The notes beneath the pieces were generated by a model, which worked only from the letters and a program-made list of their open reading frames with translations, made no database searches and had not been told where the DNA came from. The position numbers and the translations under genes are program-made. Below are positions 1 to 3,472 of a stretch of DNA of 7,172 bases, in pieces (position 1 is the first letter of the stretch; the number at the start of each line of letters is the position of its first letter). Origin of the DNA: Actinomycetes bacterium (lineage in GTDB: Bacteria > Actinomycetota > Actinomycetes > S36-B12 > GCA-2699445); the NCBI GenBank assembly GCA_022600255.1, contig JAHZKU010000190.1:1-7172 (forward strand). The letters are read 5' to 3'.

Positions 1-1218
1 ACAGCGGATCTGACCGTATTCGGGGCAGAACGGGCGTTACGGTCGGCGCGGGCCATTGCTGACGACGCCAAAACGGATCCATTCGATGAAGCCATCACTG
101 GCCTGAACCGGGCGATTGTGGGGTTGGGGGAAGACCGCAAAAGGCTCGAGTCGCTGCCGGACTCGCTGGTTGCCCCCTTGGCCGCGCTCCGGGACGCGGG
201 CCACTTGCTGATGACCGAGATCGGCAAGGATGAATCTGTCGAAGCGGCCAGTCGTCACCGGGCAGCATCGGCGGTCGAGGAGATTCATGACGTTGCTGGC
301 CGCCTATTGGCGGCCGCAGACTCCGACGTCATCTGGTCTGGGGGCGCAACCAGTACTGGTCTGCACATCGCACCCTTAAGCGTCGCCGACGAGATCGCAG
401 ATCGGCTGACCGAGCAACAAGCCACCGTATTCACCAGCGCCACGCTCACACTCGGGGGCGGGTTCGAACCGCTGGCTCGCGAGCTGGGTTTGGGCCGAGC
501 GTTGGAGTGGTCCGGGGTCGATGTGGGTTCTCCGTTCGACTACCGCAAGCAGGGCATCCTCTACGTAGCGGCCGATTTGCCCAAACCGGGACGCGACGGG
601 CTGGCTCCAGAGACGCTGGAGCGGATGGCGACCCTGATCACCGCGGCTGGAGGGCGCACATTGGTGCTGCTGTCGTCGTGGCGTGCCGTGGATACCGCTG
701 GCGAGTGGTTGACCGAACAGGAGCTAGGCGATTTCCCTATTCTCATCCAGCGGCGTGGCGAGAGTGTCGCGCGATTGGTGTCGGACTTCATCGCTGATGA
801 GTCCTCGGTATTGGTCGGGACCATGTCGTTGTTCCAGGGCGTGGACGTGCCCGGGGCTGCCTGCCAGTGCGTGATCATTGATCGGATCCCGTTCCCTCGG
901 CCAGATGATCCGGTGCTCGAAGCACGGTCTCGCAACGTTGAGCGTGCCGGCGGCAGCGGTTTTGCCGCCGTGTCCTTGCCGCGGGCGGCCCTGCTGCTGG
1001 CGCAAGGTGCTGGACGACTGATTCGCACTGGCACTGATCGGGGCGTCGTGGCCATCCTAGATCCGCGATTGGCTTCTGCGGGCTACCGGAATTTCCTGCT
1101 GAAGTCGTTGCCGCCGTTCTGGGCGACAACGAACCAAGCCACGGCCACGGACGCACTCGCGCGCCTTACGGAGGGCACGGCCCCGGCTGTGGTTGCGGCT
1201 GCTGCTAGTGCTGGCTAG
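1..1218 (+). CDS. dinG: DinG/XPD-family ATP-dependent DNA helicase, C-terminal part (5' end outside window)
   Basis: The frame is open from base 1 to a TAG stop at 1216-1218, so this is the last 405 codons of a longer gene. The N-terminal half with the Walker A and DEAH motifs is missing. Helicase domain 2 is clear (fragment residue numbers): VFTSATLTLGGGF with the SATL motif at about 146-149; GSPFDYRKQGILYV; the motif IV-like TLVLLSSWRA near 220-229; motif V GTMSLFQGVDVPG at about 273-285, followed by IIDRIPFPRPDDP; and the motif VI arginine finger QGAGRLIR at about 335-342. These define the DinG/YoaA/XPD branch of SF2, 5'-3' DNA helicases that resolve R-loops, D-loops and G-quadruplexes in repair. 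The gene faces lexA tail to tail. E. coli dinG is SOS-controlled, but the promoter here lies outside the window, so SOS control cannot be judged. The internal GTG at 118 is not the true start, because the upstream codons continue in frame. Whether an Fe-S cluster domain is present cannot be seen. Confidence 0.9.
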   Translation, partial: TADLTVFGAERALRSARAIADDAKTDPFDEAITGLNRAIVGLGEDRKRLESLPDSLVAPLAALRDAGHLLMTEIGKDESVEAASRHRAASAVEEIHDVAGRLLAAADSDVIWSGGATSTGLHIAPLSVADEIADRLTEQQATVFTSATLTLGGGFEPLARELGLGRALEWSGVDVGSPFDYRKQGILYVAADLPKPGRDGLAPETLERMATLITAAGGRTLVLLSSWRAVDTAGEWLTEQELGDFPILIQRRGESVARLVSDFIADESSVLVGTMSLFQGVDVPGAACQCVIIDRIPFPRPDDPVLEARSRNVERAGGSGFAAVSLPRAALLLAQGAGRLIRTGTDRGVVAILDPRLASAGYRNFLLKSLPPFWATTNQATATDALARLTEGTAPAVVAAAASAG

Positions 1219-1230
1219 GAAACTACGGGG

Positions 1231-2031
1231 TTACAGGCTGCGTAGAACACTCACGACCTTGCCCAAAATGCGGGCCTCGTCACCCAAGATCGGGTCGTAG
1301 TCCGGGTTCTCTGGCATGAGCCAGACATGCCCATCCTTGCGGCGGAACGTCTTCACCGTGGCTTCGTCCTCGAGTTGGGCCGCCACGATATCGCCATTTT
1401 GCGCATCCGGTTGCGCGCGCACGACGACATAGTCTCCGTCGCAGATCGCGGCATCCTGCATGGAGTCGCCCACTACGTGCAGGACAAACAGGGAGCCTTG
1501 GCCCACGAGCTCGCGGGGGAGTGGGAACACCGACTCCACACTTTGTTCTGCCAGGATGGGTCCGCCAGCGGCGATCCGGCCCACCAACGGGACAAAAGCA
1601 GCATCGACATCCTCTGCCGCGTGATGGCGCTCTTCGCCGTCATCGAGGGCGCGCGCCGCTTTGCGGGGCTGGCGGCGAGAGGATGAAGTATCTAGCGCAA
1701 CTACGTTGTCGGCGGGCTCGGCTGAGTTAGTTGGTTTGGCCGACACCAGTCCACTAGCAGCCGCCATATCGGGGGTATCTTGGGCTGCGAACTCACTCTC
1801 GTCCACTAAGACCAACGCCCGCGGTCGATTCGGATCTCTGCGGAGGTATCCCTTATCCACTAACGCCTTCATCTGGTGCGAGACGCTGGAAGGACTAGAA
1901 AGATCCACGGCGGCCCCCACCTCTCGCATGCTCGGTGGATAACCCCGCTCGGCGATGGACTCGCTAATCATCTTCAGGATTAGGGCTTGCCGCTTGGTAA
2001 GGGTCGGTCGCTCATCAGGTCCGTCTGCCAT
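1231..2031 (-). CDS. lexA: LexA, SOS-response transcriptional repressor and self-cleaving protease
   Basis: Encodes 266 aa. LexA represses SOS genes as a dimer on operator DNA. Activated RecA filaments stimulate it to cut itself. Residues about 8-72 form the winged helix-turn-helix (LTKRQALILKMISESIAERG, then YPPSMREVG and SSPSSVSHQMKALVDKGYLRR). The C-terminal S24 peptidase domain has the scissile Ala155-Gly156 in VGRIAAGGPI, the catalytic Ser190 in VVGDSMQD and Lys227 in EATVKTFRR, so it should be active. The start chosen is the ATG at 2031-2029, because it has a strong Shine-Dalgarno (AGAAGGAG, about 6 nt upstream); a TTG 15 codons upstream is in frame but unsupported. The linker between domains (about residues 78-145) is long, Ala/Ser/acid-rich and low in complexity. 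From memory this is longer than in E. coli LexA (202 aa) and somewhat longer than mycobacterial LexA. The gene is convergent with dinG and divergent from the LysM gene. A LexA operator covers its candidate -35, so it should be autoregulated. Confidence 0.97.
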   Translation of the reverse strand: MADGPDERPTLTKRQALILKMISESIAERGYPPSMREVGAAVDLSSPSSVSHQMKALVDKGYLRRDPNRPRALVLVDESEFAAQDTPDMAAASGLVSAKPTNSAEPADNVVALDTSSSRRQPRKAARALDDGEERHHAAEDVDAAFVPLVGRIAAGGPILAEQSVESVFPLPRELVGQGSLFVLHVVGDSMQDAAICDGDYVVVRAQPDAQNGDIVAAQLEDEATVKTFRRKDGHVWLMPENPDYDPILGDEARILGKVVSVLRSL

Positions 2032-2114
2032 CTTCGCTCCTTCTGCTAGCGGCCTGCGGAGTCGGATCCGCTGCAACCGAGACCACAGTTCAGATCCACT
2101 CGCCGTCTGCCCTC

Positions 2115-2143
2115 ACCCTAGGGCCAGCACGAGGAGAAATCAA
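2115..2143 (-). promoter_or_regulatory. Candidate lexA promoter
   Basis: On the minus strand, TTGATT (2143-2138) resembles a -35 (4 of 6 with TTGACA). It is followed 17 bp later by TAGGGT (2120-2115), which fits the relaxed actinobacterial -10 pattern TAnnnT. Transcription would start near 2108 and give a leader of about 75 nt before the lexA ATG. The LexA box at 2140-2155 overlaps the -35, which is where an autoregulatory operator would be expected. This is a reading by eye; the -10 is weak against TATAAT. Confidence 0.45.
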
Positions 2144-2155
2144 ACAAATGTTCGA
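2140..2155. promoter_or_regulatory. LexA operator (SOS box) at the lexA promoter
   Basis: TCAAACAAATGTTCGA matches the mycobacterial/actinobacterial SOS consensus TCGAAC-N4-GTTCGA with one mismatch (G to A in the left half). It lies about 110 bp upstream of the lexA start and overlaps the candidate lexA -35, which fits negative autoregulation. It may also affect the divergent LysM gene. Confidence 0.75.
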
Positions 2156-2162
2156 ATGTGTC

Positions 2163-2195
2163 TTGACTGTCGGACCTTCTTGATATCAATATCGT
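2163..2195 (+). promoter_or_regulatory. Candidate promoter of the LysM gene, with two overlapping palindromes
   Basis: TTGACT at 2163-2168 is a good -35 (5 of 6). Possible -10 elements are TATCAA (2184-2189, spacer 15), CAATAT (2187-2192, spacer 18) or TATCGT (2190-2195, spacer 21); none is clearly best. Overlapping it, CTGTCGGAC (2167-2175) followed 8 nt later by TATCAAT resembles the RecA-independent damage promoter of mycobacteria (TTGTCRGTG-N8-TAnnnT), imperfectly. Two palindromes overlap the -10 area: TTGATATCAA (2180-2189) and GATATCAATATC (2182-2193). A second -35-like TTGATA (2180-2185) is followed 17 bp later by GAACAT. Transcription from any of these would run into the LexA-box array. 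Confidence 0.4.
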
Positions 2196-2209
2196 AACAA
2201 CGGAACATC

Positions 2210-2221
2210 GAACACGTGTTC
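2210..2221. promoter_or_regulatory. Perfect LexA operator core, unit 1 of the array
   Basis: GAACACGTGTTC is a perfect 12-bp palindrome of the form GAAC-N4-GTTC, flanked by TC on the left and TA on the right (consensus TC and GA). It lies about 90 bp upstream of the LysM start and just downstream of the candidate promoter, so bound LexA would block initiation or early elongation. It is the strongest LexA site in the window. Confidence 0.85.
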
Positions 2222-2297
2222 TAAACATGGGGCACACGTGTTCCAAGCATGGGGCACACCTGTTCTAACAACCAGGGGCATGTGTTCTATCCAGAGG
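2210..2297 (+). repeat. Four tandem LexA-box-like repeats with an exact 22-bp period
   Basis: Units start at 2210, 2232, 2254 and 2276. Their 12-bp cores are GAACACGTGTTC, GCACACGTGTTC, GCACACCTGTTC and GGGCATGTGTTC. The right half TGTTC is invariant, while the left half GAAC decays from perfect to one, one and then two mismatches. Units 1 and 2 share 19 of 22 bases, including the tail (AAACATGGG versus AAGCATGGG). Units 3 and 4 share about 15 of 22 with units 2 and 1 respectively. A 22-bp step is close to two helical turns, so LexA dimers would sit on one face. The last unit reaches the Shine-Dalgarno of the LysM gene. No further unit is in phase upstream of 2210. Confidence 0.75.
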
Positions 2298-2309
2298 AAG
2301 GTCTGCGTC

Positions 2310-2756
2310 ATGAGTGCTACAACGATGAACGTCCCGGGATTCTCCAGTCAATCTCTTGGGTTAGCGCGGCCGATGCAGGCTGCAGCCAGCTGGCACCTTA
2401 CGAGCCGCGGTCGCTTGTTGGCTGCGACTGCAACCGGGTTGGCTCTGGTGTTGGCTGGGCTGGTGTGGTTTTCCAGCAGTGTGGTTTCGGTGGGTTCTGC
2501 AGACGCGAACTCAGGCGTGGCTGCTCAGATGGTTGTCCCGCCCGGTGGGTCCGATGCGGCGATGCTGTTGCCGCGCAGTGACTATGCGCTGATCGAACAC
2601 ACGGTGGTCCCCGGTGACACCGTCTGGGGGCTGGCGCAATCGGTGGCCGGTGAAGGCGATCCGCGTGCGGCCGTGTCAAGAATTCAGAAGCTGAACAACT
2701 TCCAGTCTCCAGCCTTGCAGGTCGGTCAGATTGTGCTACTGCCTGTTGTGCAGTGA
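2310..2756 (+). CDS. ChiZ-like membrane-anchored LysM protein, probable SOS cell-division inhibitor
   Basis: Encodes 148 aa. Residues 1-35 form a cytoplasmic segment with Arg/Lys near its end (SRGR). One membrane helix follows at about 36-60 (LLAATATGLALVLAGLVWF), then an extracytoplasmic linker. A LysM peptidoglycan-binding domain fills about residues 95-146, with the motif HTVVPGDTVWGLAQSVAG and the closing LQVGQIVLLPV. ATG 2310 is chosen because AGAGGAAGG (2293-2301) sits 8 nt upstream; a GTG at 2238 is in frame but lies inside the operator array. The gene diverges from lexA and precedes nrdR, exactly the place of M. tuberculosis chiZ (Rv2719c), an SOS-induced LysM protein that interferes with division and has been reported to have cell-wall hydrolase activity. 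DivS of Corynebacterium and SosA of staphylococci are functional analogues. No catalytic hydrolase domain is visible here, so a role in division arrest rests on context, architecture and operators, not on an enzyme motif. Confidence 0.82.
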   Translation: MSATTMNVPGFSSQSLGLARPMQAAASWHLTSRGRLLAATATGLALVLAGLVWFSSSVVSVGSADANSGVAAQMVVPPGGSDAAMLLPRSDYALIEHTVVPGDTVWGLAQSVAGEGDPRAAVSRIQKLNNFQSPALQVGQIVLLPVVQ

Positions 2757-2782
2757 CGACACGCCGCAAATTCGGACATCCC

Positions 2783-2811
2783 TTGTGCTTGTGGTCCGTT
2801 CCCTCTAGTGT
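2783..2811 (+). promoter_or_regulatory. Candidate nrdR promoter
   Basis: TTGTGC (2783-2788) is separated by 17 bp from TAGTGT (2806-2811), which fits the actinobacterial -10 pattern TAnnnT. The -35 matches only 3 of 6 with TTGACA. Transcription would begin near 2818, inside the candidate NrdR box, which is a sensible position for a repressor site. The gap of 171 bp to the LysM gene suggests that nrdR has its own promoter. Confidence 0.35.
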
Positions 2812-2826
2812 CACTACATCTAGTAG
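2811..2826. promoter_or_regulatory. Candidate NrdR box
   Basis: TCACTACATCTAGTAG contains the perfect interrupted palindrome ACTA-CATC-TAGT (2813-2824). It resembles the NrdR consensus, roughly ACACTA-N4-TAGTGT, with a mismatch at the outer positions. It lies about 105 bp upstream of nrdR and overlaps the candidate promoter. NrdR sites usually occur in pairs two or three helical turns apart. I do not see a convincing second copy, although the palindrome CCACA-GGT-TGTGG at 2846-2858 lies about three turns downstream. Autoregulation of nrdR-nrdJ is therefore only a proposal. Confidence 0.4.
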
Positions 2827-2839
2827 TAACAACGGTGTT

Positions 2840-2910
2840 ATTCGTCCACAGGTTGTGGTCCGGAGTGCACAGGTCATCCCCAGGAGACCCACAGATTCAT
2901 CCACAGGCTG
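2840..2910 (+). repeat. DnaA-box-like repeats upstream of nrdR
   Basis: Two near-identical 16-mers, ATTCGTCCACAGGTTG (2840-2855) and ATTCATCCACAGGCTG (2895-2910), share 14 of 16 bases. Each contains a 9-mer one base off the DnaA box: TCGTCCACA against TTGTCCACA, and TCATCCACA against TTATCCACA. A weaker third copy, TCATCCCCA, is at 2874-2882. In addition the 10-mer TTGTGGTCCG occurs identically at 2789-2798 and 2853-2862. DnaA regulates nrdAB in E. coli, so control by DnaA here is possible but unproven; another regulator could equally use these repeats. Confidence 0.4.
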
Positions 2911-2927
2911 GGTGAGAAGGAGAGCGC

Positions 2928-3395
2928 ATGCACTGCCCTTTCTGCCGCGAATCCGACTCGCGTGTCGTGGATTCTCGCGCAACGGACGACGGATCATCGA
3001 TCCGTCGGCGGCGGCAGTGTTCTGACTGTGGTCGCCGATTCACCACGGTGGAGTCCCCGAGCCTGTTGGTCGTCAAGCGGTCGGGGGTATCCGAGCCCTT
3101 CAGCCGCCAGAAGGTCATCAAGGGGGTCAGTAAAGCATGCCGTGGCCGGCCCGTGGGCGATGACGATCTAGCGGTGCTAGCGGCAGAGGTGGAGGACAAC
3201 ATCCGCCAAGGGGGCGTGGCCGAGGTACCTAGTGGTGAGGTCGGACTAGCAATCCTGCGGCCACTGCGCACCTTGGACGAAGTTGCCTATCTCCGCTTCG
3301 CGTCGGTCTACCGCGGCTTCACCAGTGCCGCGGATTTCGAGAAGGAGATCGCTGAACTCCGAGCTGACGCCGCAATAGAACAAGACCAGACCTGA
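2928..3395 (+). CDS. nrdR: NrdR, ATP/dATP-sensing transcriptional repressor of ribonucleotide reductase genes
   Basis: Encodes 155 aa, the usual length for the family. NrdR represses RNR genes by binding paired NrdR boxes, and its nucleotide load (ATP or dATP) sets its oligomeric state and DNA binding. The N-terminal zinc ribbon is complete: MHCPFC gives Cys3 and Cys6, and RQCSDCGRRFTT gives Cys31 and Cys34. The conserved VVDSR follows the first pair, and an arginine-rich stretch (IRRRRQC) precedes the second. The ATP-cone domain covers about residues 46-133 (LLVVKRSGVSEPFSRQKVIKG through YLRFASVYRGF). The ATG at 2928 has AGAAGGAG (2915-2922) 5 nt upstream and gives the typical MxCPFC start. 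It lies upstream of and probably in one operon with nrdJ, as in Streptomyces nrdRJ. Its TGA overlaps an ATG (TGATG at 3393-3397), but the better nrdJ start is 77 nt further on. Confidence 0.97.
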   Translation: MHCPFCRESDSRVVDSRATDDGSSIRRRRQCSDCGRRFTTVESPSLLVVKRSGVSEPFSRQKVIKGVSKACRGRPVGDDDLAVLAAEVEDNIRQGGVAEVPSGEVGLAILRPLRTLDEVAYLRFASVYRGFTSAADFEKEIAELRADAAIEQDQT

Positions 3396-3460
3396 TGACC
3401 AGCCAACCAACCACGACAGACCAGACCATCGCAGAACAACTTCCACTAACTGCACTGATT

Positions 3461-3467
3461 GAGGAGA
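3461..3467 (+). promoter_or_regulatory. Ribosome-binding site deciding the nrdJ start
   Basis: GAGGAGA lies 5 nt before ATG 3473. The competing ATG at 3395, which overlaps the nrdR stop as TGATG, is preceded by AGAACAAGACCAGACC, which has no Shine-Dalgarno. The internal site therefore supports the 948-residue product, although coupled initiation at 3395 is not excluded. Confidence 0.65.
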
Positions 3468-3472
3468 AAAGC

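Noticed and set aside
461..470. GGTTCGAACC, a perfect palindrome like a tRNA T-arm or an SOS half-site pair
   Set aside because: It lies inside the helicase coding sequence (GGGFEPL), there is no acceptor stem, anticodon arm or CCA-compatible structure nearby, and the halves GTTC/GAAC are in the wrong order for a LexA box.
561..1055. Minus-strand ORFs inside the helicase gene
   Set aside because: They are frame shadows caused by GC-rich codons; the plus-strand frame carries all helicase motifs.
2032..2076. Longer lexA start at a TTG codon (15 extra residues)
   Set aside because: The added residues are unlike known LexA N-termini, and the ATG at 2031 has a strong Shine-Dalgarno at good spacing.
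2238..2309. Longer LysM-protein start at GTG 2238, or an overlapping frame from 2249
   Set aside because: Both starts lie inside the LexA-box array and lack a ribosome-binding site; ATG 2310 has one, and the domain pattern fits the 2310 frame only.
2757..2927. Possible replication origin, suggested by the DnaA-box-like repeats
   Set aside because: Only two near-matches and one weak copy exist, there is no AT-rich unwinding region, and dnaA, dnaN and other origin neighbours are absent.
2757..2927. B12 (cobalamin) riboswitch ahead of nrdR-nrdJ
   Set aside because: No B12-box-like conserved core was seen, the leader is short, and a B12-dependent enzyme would not normally be switched off by its own cofactor.
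2398..2997. 199-residue minus-strand ORF across the LysM gene and the nrdR promoter
   Set aside because: It is a shadow of the LysM gene and runs into nrdR; its Arg/Pro/His-rich composition matches no domain and no ribosome-binding site was evident.
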